A DNA stretch of 64,000 bases from the NCBI GenBank assembly GCA_035550515.1, contig DASZOZ010000126.1:1-64000 (forward strand), in the 5' to 3' direction. This document shows positions 8,851 through 17,390 of the stretch, in pieces. Within the stretch, counting starts at the first letter, position 1, and each line of letters begins with the position of its first letter. Under the pieces are notes generated by a model. That model searched no databases and was not told the DNA's origin. It saw nothing but the letters and a program-made list of their open reading frames with translations. The DNA comes from DATARH01 sp035550515 (GTDB lineage: Bacteria; Pseudomonadota; Alphaproteobacteria; ATCC43930; CGMCC-115725). The translations under genes and the position numbers were made by a program.

Positions 8851-10608
8851 TCAGGCTCCGTACACGTCGGCCGCGCCGCGCCGCATCTGCGCGAAGAAGA
8901 CACAGGCGATCACGGTCATCAGCGCCGTCCACATCAGCCCGAAGGCCGCCAATTCGCCGCCCTGACCGTTGGTCCAGGCGTCGAAGATCGCGACCGCGAT
9001 GACCTGCGAGCCCGGACTGGCGAGCAACACCGCGATCGCCAACTCCTTGTTCGCGATGAGGAAGATGAAAAGCCAGCCGGCCACCAGCGCCGGGGTCAGC
9101 AGCGGCGCGACGACCCGCCTCAGCGTCGTCAGCGCCCCGGCGCCGGATACGCTGGCCGCTTCTTCGAGCTCATGGTGCAGTTGCAGGACACCGGAATAGA
9201 CGTAGCGCATGCCGTACGGCATGTAGCGGATCACATAGGCGATCGCGATGATCCACAACGAGCCGTAAATCGGCAGCGGCACGCGCAGATACACTTCCAT
9301 CACCGCAACGCCGAGACAGATGCCGGGAAAGACCAGCGACAATGTCGCAAGCTGATCGAGGATGCGCCCGGCCGGTCCGCGGCGCGCGGCGATCCAGCCC
9401 GCCAGCAGCGCGATCAGCATGATCGCGGTGGCGGCGCCGGCGGCGATCGTGAGGCTGTTCAGCGCGAGATCGAGATAACCGCCAGCCTGCAATACCGCGC
9501 GGTAATTGCGGAGCGTCAGGTTCGGCAATGCCGCCAGGCTGAAGCCGCGCAGGAACGGCAACAACGACATCCACAGCAGCGTCACCAGCGGCAACAGCAG
9601 GACGACGCAGAAATTGACGACGATGATCGCGCCGGCAACCCACCGCCAGCCGCCGAGATCGAACGGCCGCGGCCGATAGCCTTTGCCGGTCACCGAGTGA
9701 TAGCGCTCGGCGTTCTTCGACAGCCGGCTGTAGAAATAGAGCAACACCGCGACGATCACGACCATGATCACGGAAAACGCCGCGGCATAGCCGAGATCGG
9801 GCGGCACGACGATCGTCGCCTCATAGACATCGGTGCTGAGCACAAAGACGCGCCCCGGCATGCCGACCAGCGCCGGCACCTCAAACCCACCGATGGCCCG
9901 GATGAACACAAACAGCGCCAATGCCAGGATCGCGGGCATCGCCAGCGGCAGCGAGATCCGGCGCAAGGTGTCGAACACGGTGGCGCCGCTCATGCGCGCC
10001 GCCTCTTCCATATCGGCATTGGCGGCGCGAAAGGTCGCGCCGAGCAGCAGAAACACCAGCGGCGACCACAGGAGCCCCTCGATCAGGATCATCCCGGCCA
10101 TCGTGTTGACCTCGAACAGGTTGCCGCCGGCACCGGTCAGTGCGCGCCAGCCTTCGTTCAACGGCCCGACCTTGCCGAGCAGGAACAGCCAGGCGATGAC
10201 GTGCAGGATGTAGGGCGTCCCCATCGAGATAATCGTCGCGAGATACGCCAGTAATTTGAGCGGCGCGTTGGTGCGCTCGACCAGCCAGGCCAGCAGGCCG
10301 CCGACAACCAGCGACAGCACCGTGCTGCCGGCGGCGAAAACCAGCGTGTTCCAGACGCTGATCAGGGTATCCTTGTCGGTGACGAGCTTGCGGAAATGCG
10401 CCAGCGTCAGGCCGGTGACGTTGCCGATCGCATCGGTGGTCGTGACGCTGTCCTGGACCAGGATCCACAGCGGCGGCAACATCAGCAGCGCCAGCAGCAC
10501 GCTCGTCGCCAGCGCGATCGGCCAGCGCTGATCGCCGCGCAGCAGCGCCAGCGGCGAGCGCCGCCGTGCCGTGCCGCGAACCCCGCCGACCGTGCCGGGA
10601 ATGCTCAC
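8851..10608 (-). CDS. ABC transporter permease, fused double-domain (FbpB type)
   Basis: Inner-membrane permease of 585 aa containing two BPD_transp_1 domains in tandem, each with the EAA loop that docks the ATPase: MEEAARMSGATVFDTLRR in the first half and LEEAASVSGAGALTTLRR in the second. About twelve membrane spans are visible. This fused form is typical of iron(III)/thiamine-like importers, where one polypeptide replaces a permease dimer. The likely start is GTG 10608, whose last bases overlap the TGA of the binding-protein gene (GTGA), implying translational coupling. An upstream ATG at 10638 would overlap more deeply. Confidence 0.92.
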   Translation of the reverse strand: MSIPGTVGGVRGTARRRSPLALLRGDQRWPIALATSVLLALLMLPPLWILVQDSVTTTDAIGNVTGLTLAHFRKLVTDKDTLISVWNTLVFAAGSTVLSLVVGGLLAWLVERTNAPLKLLAYLATIISMGTPYILHVIAWLFLLGKVGPLNEGWRALTGAGGNLFEVNTMAGMILIEGLLWSPLVFLLLGATFRAANADMEEAARMSGATVFDTLRRISLPLAMPAILALALFVFIRAIGGFEVPALVGMPGRVFVLSTDVYEATIVVPPDLGYAAAFSVIMVVIVAVLLYFYSRLSKNAERYHSVTGKGYRPRPFDLGGWRWVAGAIIVVNFCVVLLLPLVTLLWMSLLPFLRGFSLAALPNLTLRNYRAVLQAGGYLDLALNSLTIAAGAATAIMLIALLAGWIAARRGPAGRILDQLATLSLVFPGICLGVAVMEVYLRVPLPIYGSLWIIAIAYVIRYMPYGMRYVYSGVLQLHHELEEAASVSGAGALTTLRRVVAPLLTPALVAGWLFIFLIANKELAIAVLLASPGSQVIAVAIFDAWTNGQGGELAAFGLMWTALMTVIACVFFAQMRRGAADVYGA

Positions 10609-11633
10609 CGGAACAGTTCGTGGTAGAGCGCCGTCCATTTCGGCAGGTCGTCGCGCGCCATGTCCGGCGTCACGAGATTGACCGTGAAATGCCCGGCATC
10701 CGGCTTCAGGTCGGTGACCTTCGCCGGCACCGCCGGGCTGACCGGCACGTAATCATTATCGGCCAGCACCTTCTGGCCTTCGTCCGACAGGACGAACTCG
10801 GTCAACAGGCGCGCGGCGTTCGGATGCGGCGCCTGCTTGACGATGCCGATCAGGTTGATGCTCTCCGATAACGGCTGCATCTTGATCCAGGCGACGGGCG
10901 CCCCCTGCTTGGCGCTGATGGCGACGTGATGGTTCATCGTCATCACCGCCAGCGGGTACTCGCCGGCAATCACCTTGTCGAGCACCACGCGCTGCGAGGC
11001 CGGGATGAACACCGGCTCCTGCGCGGCGAATTTCTTGAGCCACGCCATCCCCTTTTCCTCACCCATCGCGGTCAGGATGTTGTGGATAAAGCCCGGCGGC
11101 CCCTGCGGTGTCGGGTCGTTGACCCAGGCGATCTTGCCCTTCCATTTCGGGTCGAGCAGGTCGTCATAGGTCTTGGGAGCATCTTCGGCCTTGACCTGAT
11201 TGGTGTTGTAGGAGGTGGTCAGGAAAAACGCGTTCATCGCCGTCCACATCCCCTTGGCGTCCTTGAGGTCGGCGGGATAATTGGCGGCGGCCGCGGGGCG
11301 ATATTCGGCGACGAGCCCCGCTTCCAGCAGCGGATAGATCGAGTTGGTGCCGTCAAACACGTCGGCCTGCAGCCGCCGCGCCCGCGCCTCGTTGACGATC
11401 TTCAGCGCCACGTCGGAGTTGGTCGCGCGCGAGTAGTTGACCTTGATGCCGGGATACTTGGTGTTGAAGGCGTCGACCAGCGGTCGCAGGATCTGGTTGA
11501 CGATCAGGGTCGAATACCAGGTGACCTCGCCCTCCTTCTTCGCCGCCTCGACCAGCGCCGGGTCGACATCGGCGGCCCGGGCGGCGACAAATGACAGCAG
11601 CAGCGCCGCGCAAAGCGCGCTCAAAAACCGCAT
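10605..11633 (-). CDS. Extracellular solute-binding protein, paralogue 2 of a tandem pair
   Basis: Periplasmic binding protein of 342 aa (FbpA-like, SBP family 1/6). Signal peptide MRFLSALCAALLLSFVAARA, then EVTWYSTLIVNQILRPL, the entry typical of this family. The start at 11633 has AGGA upstream. An ATG at 11648 that overlaps the TGA of the preceding gene (ATGA) would add five residues and is a real alternative. It is strongly similar along its whole length to the protein encoded just upstream (shared PGFIHN, MNHHVAIS/YNHHVAIS, APHPNAARL, HELFR/HDLFR ends), so this is a tandem duplication that has diverged. Confidence 0.92.
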   Translation of the reverse strand: MRFLSALCAALLLSFVAARAADVDPALVEAAKKEGEVTWYSTLIVNQILRPLVDAFNTKYPGIKVNYSRATNSDVALKIVNEARARRLQADVFDGTNSIYPLLEAGLVAEYRPAAAANYPADLKDAKGMWTAMNAFFLTTSYNTNQVKAEDAPKTYDDLLDPKWKGKIAWVNDPTPQGPPGFIHNILTAMGEEKGMAWLKKFAAQEPVFIPASQRVVLDKVIAGEYPLAVMTMNHHVAISAKQGAPVAWIKMQPLSESINLIGIVKQAPHPNAARLLTEFVLSDEGQKVLADNDYVPVSPAVPAKVTDLKPDAGHFTVNLVTPDMARDDLPKWTALYHELFR

Positions 11634-11644
11634 CCTCGGTCCTT

Positions 11645-12673
11645 TCATCGGAACAGATCGTGATAGATCGCCTGCCATTTCGGCAGTTCGTCGCGCTCCA
11701 TCTCGGGGGAGATGATCGTGGCTCGGAAGTGGCCGGCCTCGGGCTTCAATTCCGGCGTCTTGGCCGGCACCGCCGGGTCGGCCGGCAGGTACTCATTGGC
11801 CGCGAACACCCGTTGTCCTTCCTCCGATAAGACAAATTCCTCGAACAGGCGGGCGGCGTTCGGGTGCGGCGCATCCTTGGTGACGCCGAACATCGTAAAG
11901 ATACCGACCAGCGGTTCCAGCTTCAGCCAGGTGACCGGCGCACCCTGCGCCTGGCTGATCGCGACGTGGTGGTTGTACATCATGACGCCGAGGTCGTGCT
12001 CGCCGGCGATGACTTGGTCGAGCACGGTGCGCGGCGAGGCGCCTACCGCGACAGGCTGCTGCGCCGCGAATTTGCGCAGGTAGTCCATGCCTTTGTCCTG
12101 GCCCTTTACGACCAGCATGTTGTGGATGAAACCGGGCGGCCCCTGCACCGCGAGCTCGCTGGTCCACGCCATCTGCCCTTTCCATTTGGGGTCGAGCAGA
12201 TCGTCGAAACTGCGCGGCATCGCGTCCGGCTTCACCAGGTTGGTGTTAGCCGCGACGGTCAGGAAATACAGGTTCGACGCGGTCCAGTACCCGTCCTTGT
12301 CGCGGTATTCGGCCGGGTAGCTGGCCGCCGCTTTCGGCACGTAGGGCGCGACGACCTTTGCCTCCAGCAGCGGGAAAATCCCGCTGGTGACGTCGAAGAC
12401 GTCGACCTGGACGCGGCGAGCCCGGGCCTCGTTGATGATTTTCAGCGCCGTCTCGGTGTTGCTGGCGCGCGAATACTGCACCTTGATCGCCGGGTATTTC
12501 TTCTCGAAGGCCTCGGCCAGCGGCCGCGCGATCTGATTGACGATCAGGCCGGTATACCAGGTCACCGACCCTTCTTTCTCGGCGGCACGAACCAGCTCCG
12601 GGTCGCTCTGCGCCCGTGCGGCAGGCGTCAATACCAGCAACATGAAAGCGGCAAGGAGGGCGCGGGCAAACAT
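11645..12673 (-). CDS. Extracellular solute-binding protein, paralogue 1 of a tandem pair
   Basis: First gene of the importer operon: a 342-aa periplasmic binding protein of the same family as its downstream neighbour. Signal peptide MFARALLAAFMLLVLTPAARA, then SVTWYTGLIVNQIARPL. The start at 12673 follows from the signal peptide; a longer frame upstream has no coding character. Two binding proteins feeding one permease/ATPase set suggests two related ligands or two affinities (inference). No Tyr-pair iron site was confirmed by alignment, so ferric iron is only one candidate ligand. Confidence 0.92.
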   Translation of the reverse strand: MFARALLAAFMLLVLTPAARAQSDPELVRAAEKEGSVTWYTGLIVNQIARPLAEAFEKKYPAIKVQYSRASNTETALKIINEARARRVQVDVFDVTSGIFPLLEAKVVAPYVPKAAASYPAEYRDKDGYWTASNLYFLTVAANTNLVKPDAMPRSFDDLLDPKWKGQMAWTSELAVQGPPGFIHNMLVVKGQDKGMDYLRKFAAQQPVAVGASPRTVLDQVIAGEHDLGVMMYNHHVAISQAQGAPVTWLKLEPLVGIFTMFGVTKDAPHPNAARLFEEFVLSEEGQRVFAANEYLPADPAVPAKTPELKPEAGHFRATIISPEMERDELPKWQAIYHDLFR

Positions 12674-13064
12674 GGCGCGCACTATATGGTCGGCGCCCGG
12701 CCCGGCGAAGCGCGAATGAGGGTGCCCATGCATGCGGCAAAGAATAGCGGCGGCGCGGCGACGATCGTCGGCAGCCGGCCTTACCGCGACTGCCGCCCGC
12801 TTTCGGCTGGTCGCTTTACCGGGCTACGCGCGGGTGGGTGGGGGGCGGCCCGCCACGCTGCCGCGGGTTTGCCGAAGGCTCCGGCGGCGCCGCGCTGATG
12901 TCGCTCTTTCCGGTCGGACCCGAGCGGCCTTCCCCCCTTTGAAGATGCCGATATCGACGTGGATCAGGCCGTTCAGCATAATCGTCGAACTGTCGGGCAG
13001 GGTCGTGACCGTGCCGCCGATGACGGTCTCGGTGGCGAGCGCCGAGACCGTGTCGTTGTTGCAG
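12674..13064. other. Intergenic region, 391 bp, no complete gene
   Basis: No open frame here looks like a full gene. On the minus strand between about 13058 and 12935 a short stretch reads like protein (NDTVSALATETVIGGTVTTL, then NGLIHVDIGIF), without a start or a recognised family. It may be a gene remnant or chance. The half next to 12673 must carry the promoter of the importer operon, but no clear -35/-10 pair was found. Confidence 0.5.
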
Positions 13065-14207
13065 TCAGGTCGCCGCCATGCGCAGCAGCGGGTTCATCAA
13101 CACTTCGCGGATCAGGTCCGCCTGGCGGGAGCGCCCCGTCTTCTCGAAGATATGCCTCAGGTGGGTCTTCGCGGTGTTCATCGAGATGCCCGTCTCGTCC
13201 GCGTAGCGCTGCAAGGTCCGTCCGTTCAGCAGCGCGGCGAGCAACGCCGCTTCCGCGGGTGTCAAGCCGTAGAGCGTGACGAGATCCCGCTCACGGCTCG
13301 CCGGTTCGCTCGCCGGGTCGGTGAGGAAGAGGAGGGCCCGCGCCCGGGTCGCACCAAGCACCTCATAGCGCTGCGCCGGAAACGGGCTGACGAGCACCGA
13401 CAAGCAGCCGCCGCCGGCGCTCGGCAGGCTGATCATCCCGCCCGTGTCTCGTCCTTGTCGCACGCCGGTGGCCGCGGCCCGGCCGATGAGCGCGAGCAGC
13501 CGATTGGTATCCGACGGCCGGCGCGCCTGGAGCAACGCGCTTCTCGCCCGGAGCGCGTCGCCGTCGGCGATAAACCGTTCAGCGACGCTGTTGGCGAATG
13601 TGATCCGGCCGTCGCTTTCGCTGACGATGAGCCCGACTTGCAGCGCCTCGAAGCCCGCGAGCAGGGCGTCTCGTGCGCCATGACCGACCGATACCTGCCG
13701 ATGGACCTGGAGGCCCCGACGCAAATGCGGCAACAACTGGTGGATCAGCTTGCGGTGTGCCGTGGAAAAGTCGTCCGCCTCGCGCGGCCGCATCATGCTG
13801 AGGATGGTGCCGACCGAGCCTTCCTTATCGATGCAGCCGCCGACGAGGTAATACATGCCTTGCGGCTTTATCCAGTCGTTGAGGTACTCGCTGCGCTGAT
13901 ACGTCGGCTCGTCGATCAGCCAATCAAGGCCGAATACCTCGTCCGCTCGTAACAGGTGAAGCTTTGGGATCCAAGGCTTCTTGCTGTGATAATAGGCTTC
14001 GTAGGAATCGACGAATTCGGTAATCAGATGCTGCCTATCCCATGCATTGACCGCGGATGCATGGGTCGATTGAGAGATGATGCCGCAGCCGCCGGCCAAT
14101 AAACGCGCAAGGTGTTCCAGAAACACCGACCATTCGGCCGGGTCCAGCGCCGCCGTGTAAATCTTGTCTATCAATGCGAGCAGATCGCCGTCTTGTGGCT
14201 CTCGCAT
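13065..14207 (-). CDS. LuxR-family transcriptional regulator with PAS-like sensor region
   Basis: A 380-aa regulator. The C-terminal 65 residues are a LuxR-type HTH (LTPAEAALLAALLNGRTLQ, then ISMNTAKTHLRHIFEKTG, QADLIREVL). The N-terminal 200 residues resemble a GAF-like sensor. A PAS-like segment (GLIVSESDGRITFANSVAERF) lies near residues 195-215. No receiver Asp pattern, so it is not a classical response regulator. It stands alone, divergent from the NMT1-type binding-protein gene, and could control either importer. Ligand unknown. Confidence 0.85.
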   Translation of the reverse strand: MREPQDGDLLALIDKIYTAALDPAEWSVFLEHLARLLAGGCGIISQSTHASAVNAWDRQHLITEFVDSYEAYYHSKKPWIPKLHLLRADEVFGLDWLIDEPTYQRSEYLNDWIKPQGMYYLVGGCIDKEGSVGTILSMMRPREADDFSTAHRKLIHQLLPHLRRGLQVHRQVSVGHGARDALLAGFEALQVGLIVSESDGRITFANSVAERFIADGDALRARSALLQARRPSDTNRLLALIGRAAATGVRQGRDTGGMISLPSAGGGCLSVLVSPFPAQRYEVLGATRARALLFLTDPASEPASRERDLVTLYGLTPAEAALLAALLNGRTLQRYADETGISMNTAKTHLRHIFEKTGRSRQADLIREVLMNPLLRMAAT

Positions 14208-14314
14208 GGCGCCCCAAAGGTGCTTTTAGCAGCAATCCTGATGTCTTTTTCGCGCAAGCTCATACCGTCGTCAAGAAACCGCCGATCGAATTGGGCATGG
14301 TCGAGGGCGCGGAA

Positions 14315-14336
14315 CCCGGGGCGATTTGCCCCTGGG
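14315..14336. other. Inverted repeat in the LuxR/binding-protein divergent region
   Basis: CCCGGGGC and GCCCCTGGG face each other across GATTT, giving a GC-rich stem with one bulged T. It lies in the 182-bp region between two divergent genes, about 55 bases before the binding-protein start. It may be an operator or an RNA hairpin in the leader; no known riboswitch (including TPP) was recognised. Confidence 0.3.
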
Positions 14337-14389
14337 AAGCCTCGACCGCATCAGGCACTTTAGCAGCTCACCGGTGCCGGGAGGATTTC

Positions 14390-15418
14390 ATGCCGCTGAC
14401 CCGCAGGAATTTCGGCCGCCACACGCTCGCCGGGGCGCTGGCGGCGGCGCTTGGCGCCCCGGCCGTGCGGGCGGCGGGCGGCGACAAAGTGCGGCTCGGG
14501 ATCCTGCCGCTCGCGTCCCACGCGCCGACGTTTATCGCCGACGGCAACGGCTACTTCACCAAACAGGGGCTGGCGGCCGAGTTGGTGAGCTTTGAGGCGG
14601 CCGAACCCATGGCGGTCGCGATTGCCGCCGGCGATGTCGATTTCGGCGTCACCGCGATCACGGGTGGCCTCATCAGCCTTGCGGATAAAGGGGCGGCGGT
14701 GGTGATCGGCGGCGCGCTCAAGGAGGAGCCGGGTATCGAGGGCGAAAAAATTCTTGCGTCGAAAAAGGCGCATGACGACGGCCTGGTCACCCCCGCAAAG
14801 CTCAAGGGCCGCAGCTTCGGCATTACGACGGCCGGTTCGTCGTTCCAATACATGGCCCACAAGATCGCCCAGAAGGAGGGTTTCGCCGACACCGCGATCG
14901 AGTTGAAGCCGCTGCAGAAGGTGCCGGTGGTGATCGCCGCGCTGAAGACGGGTCAGATCGATGCATGGTCGATCCAGCCCAATGTCGCCGACATGCTGAC
15001 GAAGGACGGTTCGGCGGTCGAGATCGGCAAGATTTCCGACTACATTCCGAACTACCAGGTCACGACGGTCTTTACCTCGGCCGCCAACGCCGTCAAACGC
15101 AGAGACCTCGTGAAACGCTACCTCGCCGGCTATGCACAAGGCGTCGCCGATTACAACGCCGCGCTGGTCGACAAGACGATGAACAAGGACGACACCGCCG
15201 CAATCGTGCAAATGATCCACAAATACGTCTATGCCAGCCAGCCGGCGGACAAGGCCGACCCGCTGATCCGCGCCGGGGCCATGCGCATCAGCAAGGACGC
15301 GCGGCTCGACCTTGCCAGCGTCAAGGATCAGCTCGATTGGTTTGTCGCCGAGAAAATGGTGCCGGCCGGAGTGACGATGGCGAAGCTCGTCGATACCAGC
15401 TTCGTCGCGGCCGATTAG
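14390..15418 (+). CDS. ABC transporter substrate-binding protein, NMT1/THI5 (SsuA/TauA) type
   Basis: A 342-aa periplasmic binding protein. The N-terminus has an RR-containing signal (TRRNFGRHTLAGALAAALGA, cut near VRA), so Tat export is possible. The fold markers of the SsuA/TauA/ThiY group are visible: LPLASHAPTFIADGNGYFTK, then AAEPMAVAIAAGDVDFGVT. The start ATG 14390 has GGGAGG upstream. It is the first gene of a complete importer operon, followed 7 bp later by the ATPase. Such systems take up sulfonates, nitrate, pyrimidine or thiamine precursors; which one is not visible here. Confidence 0.92.
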   Translation: MPLTRRNFGRHTLAGALAAALGAPAVRAAGGDKVRLGILPLASHAPTFIADGNGYFTKQGLAAELVSFEAAEPMAVAIAAGDVDFGVTAITGGLISLADKGAAVVIGGALKEEPGIEGEKILASKKAHDDGLVTPAKLKGRSFGITTAGSSFQYMAHKIAQKEGFADTAIELKPLQKVPVVIAALKTGQIDAWSIQPNVADMLTKDGSAVEIGKISDYIPNYQVTTVFTSAANAVKRRDLVKRYLAGYAQGVADYNAALVDKTMNKDDTAAIVQMIHKYVYASQPADKADPLIRAGAMRISKDARLDLASVKDQLDWFVAEKMVPAGVTMAKLVDTSFVAAD

Positions 15419-15425
15419 CCGCTCG

Positions 15426-16196
15426 ATGGACGTTATCGTCGACAAGGTCGGCCATGATTACGGCGACGTTCAGGTTCTGCGCGACATCTCGCTGACGGTA
15501 CGGCAGGGCGAGATCGTCGCGGTCGTCGGCCCATCGGGCTGCGGCAAGTCGACGTTGCTGCGGTTTATCGGCGGCTTGGAGCGTCCGGCGGCGGGGCGGG
15601 TGCTGGCGTCGGGCGATCCTCCGGCCGGCTCGCTCAACCCGTTCACCTACATCTTCCAGGACTTCGCACTGCTGCCTTGGCGCACCGTCGAGGGCAATGT
15701 CAGCCTTGTGCTGGAGAACCGCGGCATCGCCCGCGAGGCGGCGCGCGCAATCATCGACGACGTCCTGGCCCGCACCAGGCTCGACGACTTCCGCAAAGCC
15801 TGGCCCCGGCAATTGTCCGGCGGCATGAAGCAGCGTGTCGCGATCGCCCGCGCGCTCGCGGTGCGGCCGGCGATATTGCTGATGGACGAGCCGCTGTCCG
15901 CACTCGACGCGCAGACCCGCGAGCTGCTGCTCGACGATCTTGCCGAGCTCTGGCGGCGCGAACCGTATTCGGCCTGCTACGTCACGCACAACCTGGTCGA
16001 GGCGGTGCGGCTCGGGCATCGCATCGTCGTGCGGTCGCGCCGGCCCGGGAGAGTGCGGGAGATTGTCGAGATCGACATGCCGCTGGCCGAGCGCGCCGAG
16101 CACGGCGCCGAGCTCGACGCGCTACAACGGCGGGTATGGCACGCCATGCGCGACGAGGCCCGCGAGGCCGAACGGGAATTGTCGCATGTCGCTTGA
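15426..16196 (+). CDS. ABC transporter ATP-binding protein (SsuB/TauB type)
   Basis: Importer ATPase of 256 aa, the standard length for the nitrate/sulfonate/taurine family. Walker A GPSGCGKST, Q-loop FQDFALLPWRTV, signature LSGGMKQR, Walker B ILLMDEPLSALD and switch His in CYVTHNLVEAV are all intact. Its last 11 bases overlap the permease gene, indicating coupled translation. It energises uptake by the permease that follows. Confidence 0.95.
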   Translation: MDVIVDKVGHDYGDVQVLRDISLTVRQGEIVAVVGPSGCGKSTLLRFIGGLERPAAGRVLASGDPPAGSLNPFTYIFQDFALLPWRTVEGNVSLVLENRGIAREAARAIIDDVLARTRLDDFRKAWPRQLSGGMKQRVAIARALAVRPAILLMDEPLSALDAQTRELLLDDLAELWRREPYSACYVTHNLVEAVRLGHRIVVRSRRPGRVREIVEIDMPLAERAEHGAELDALQRRVWHAMRDEAREAERELSHVA

Positions 16197-17022
16197 GCGC
16201 CGCGGCGGGCTCGTCGCCCGCGACGCGTCGCCGGGCGCGCGGCCCGTGCCGTTTCGCGGCGGCGGTTTCCAGCCGCGCCCGTTCCGGCTGATCGGGCCGC
16301 TGGTCTTCGCGGCCCTGATCACGTTGTGGCAACTCGGCAGCGTCAGCGGCGTCATCAGCCCGATTGCGCTTCCGGCGCCGTCGCAAGCCTTGGCGGCGTT
16401 TGTCGACCTTGTGCAAAGCGGCACGCTGTGGAAGCATCTCGGTGCAAGCCTGGAACGGCTCGTCGCCGGCTGGGTGCTGGGGACCGTGCTCGGAATCGGC
16501 GCCGGGCTGTCGATCGGGCTGTTCTCGCTGGTGCGGGCGGGGTTGCTGCCGCTGGTCTCGGCGATCTTCCCGATCCCGAAGATCGCACTGCTGCCGCTGT
16601 TCGTCATCTGGTTCGGTACCGGCGAAGGGTCGAAGATCGCGACGATCCTTTTCGGCTCGTTTTTCCCCACCGTGATCGCAACCTATGGCGGGGTCGACAA
16701 TGTCGATCGCGGGCTTATCCGCATGGGCCAGTCCTTCGGCCTGAGCTGGCTGTCGATCGTCCGCAAAATCATCATCCCCGGTGCGCTGCCGGCGATTCTC
16801 TCCGGTTTCCGCATCTCGGTCTCGATCTCGATCGTGCTGCTGGTGGCCGCGGAAATGATCGGCGCGCGTTACGGGATCGGTGCGTACATCCTGGAGGCGG
16901 GCGCATTGTTCGCCACCGACCAGCTCATCGCGGGCGTCGTGATCCTCTCGGTGCTGGGGCTGGCGATCGCCTGGCTGATCAGCCGTATCGAGCGGCGCTT
17001 TTTAAGATGGCGAACGACATAG
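16186..17022 (+). CDS. ABC transporter permease (SsuC/TauC type)
   Basis: Inner-membrane permease of 278 aa with about six spans. Family features are the PIPKIALLPLFVIWFGTGEG block (residues about 130-150) and the EAA-like loop RGLIRMGQSFGLSWLSIVRK that docks the ATPase. The start ATG 16186 lies inside the ATPase gene. It completes the three-gene importer begun by the NMT1-type binding protein. A tRNA gene on the opposite strand follows 43 bp after its stop. Confidence 0.94.
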   Translation: MSLERRGGLVARDASPGARPVPFRGGGFQPRPFRLIGPLVFAALITLWQLGSVSGVISPIALPAPSQALAAFVDLVQSGTLWKHLGASLERLVAGWVLGTVLGIGAGLSIGLFSLVRAGLLPLVSAIFPIPKIALLPLFVIWFGTGEGSKIATILFGSFFPTVIATYGGVDNVDRGLIRMGQSFGLSWLSIVRKIIIPGALPAILSGFRISVSISIVLLVAAEMIGARYGIGAYILEAGALFATDQLIAGVVILSVLGLAIAWLISRIERRFLRWRTT

Positions 17023-17064
17023 GCTCACTTGCGCCTGAACCTGGCACATCACGGGTCACGCGGT

Positions 17065-17138
17065 TGGAGCGGGTGAAGGGAATCGAACCCTCGTCGTAAG
17101 CTTGGGAAGCTTCTGCTCTGCCATTGAGCTACACCCGC
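17065..17138 (-). tRNA. tRNA-Gly (CCC)
   Basis: The minus strand folds as a full cloverleaf: acceptor GCGGGTG with CACCCGC, D-arm AGCTCAATGGCAGAGC, anticodon loop TTCCCAA (anticodon CCC) on an AAGC/GCTT stem, and T-arm GAGGGTTCGATTCCCTT. Discriminator T, with CCA encoded. The length is 74 nt with CCA. Confidence 0.96.
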
Positions 17139-17390
17139 GCTCCGGGGCGCCGAGCGCCGGATGATAGGCCATCGCCGCGGCGATGCAAGATGCTCGCGGC
17201 GGCAGTGCTTCAGGTCTTTAAAAAGCCGCGACAGGCAAGTCTTACATGAACCTTAAAGGTCGACCCGTGAATTGACAAAACTAATGGCCAGAAACGCCGT
17301 TTCTCACTATCGGCACTAGGTCGATGCGTCTCTTATGCGTTAGGGTTTCGTCTCTCCGTTACTGCTTACCATTGCACTTTTAGAGGCGTT
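17139..17390. promoter_or_regulatory. AT-richer leader upstream of the cold-shock gene
   Basis: This 252-bp stretch holds no gene and is clearly less GC-rich than its surroundings from about 17210 onward. A TTGACA box lies at 17272-17277, but no good -10 was found 16-18 bases downstream. The last 100 bases would form a long 5' leader for the cold-shock-domain gene, as is common for csp mRNAs (inference). No Shine-Dalgarno stronger than AGAGG was seen before the start. Confidence 0.4.

Noticed and set aside
14208..14389. Possible TPP riboswitch before the NMT1/THI5-type binding protein
   Set aside because: Only a GC-rich inverted repeat is present. The conserved CUGAGA and ACCUGA cores of the TPP element are absent.
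17272..17300. Promoter of the cold-shock gene at the TTGACA box
   Set aside because: No acceptable -10 hexamer lies 16-18 bases downstream, so it is not called as a promoter.
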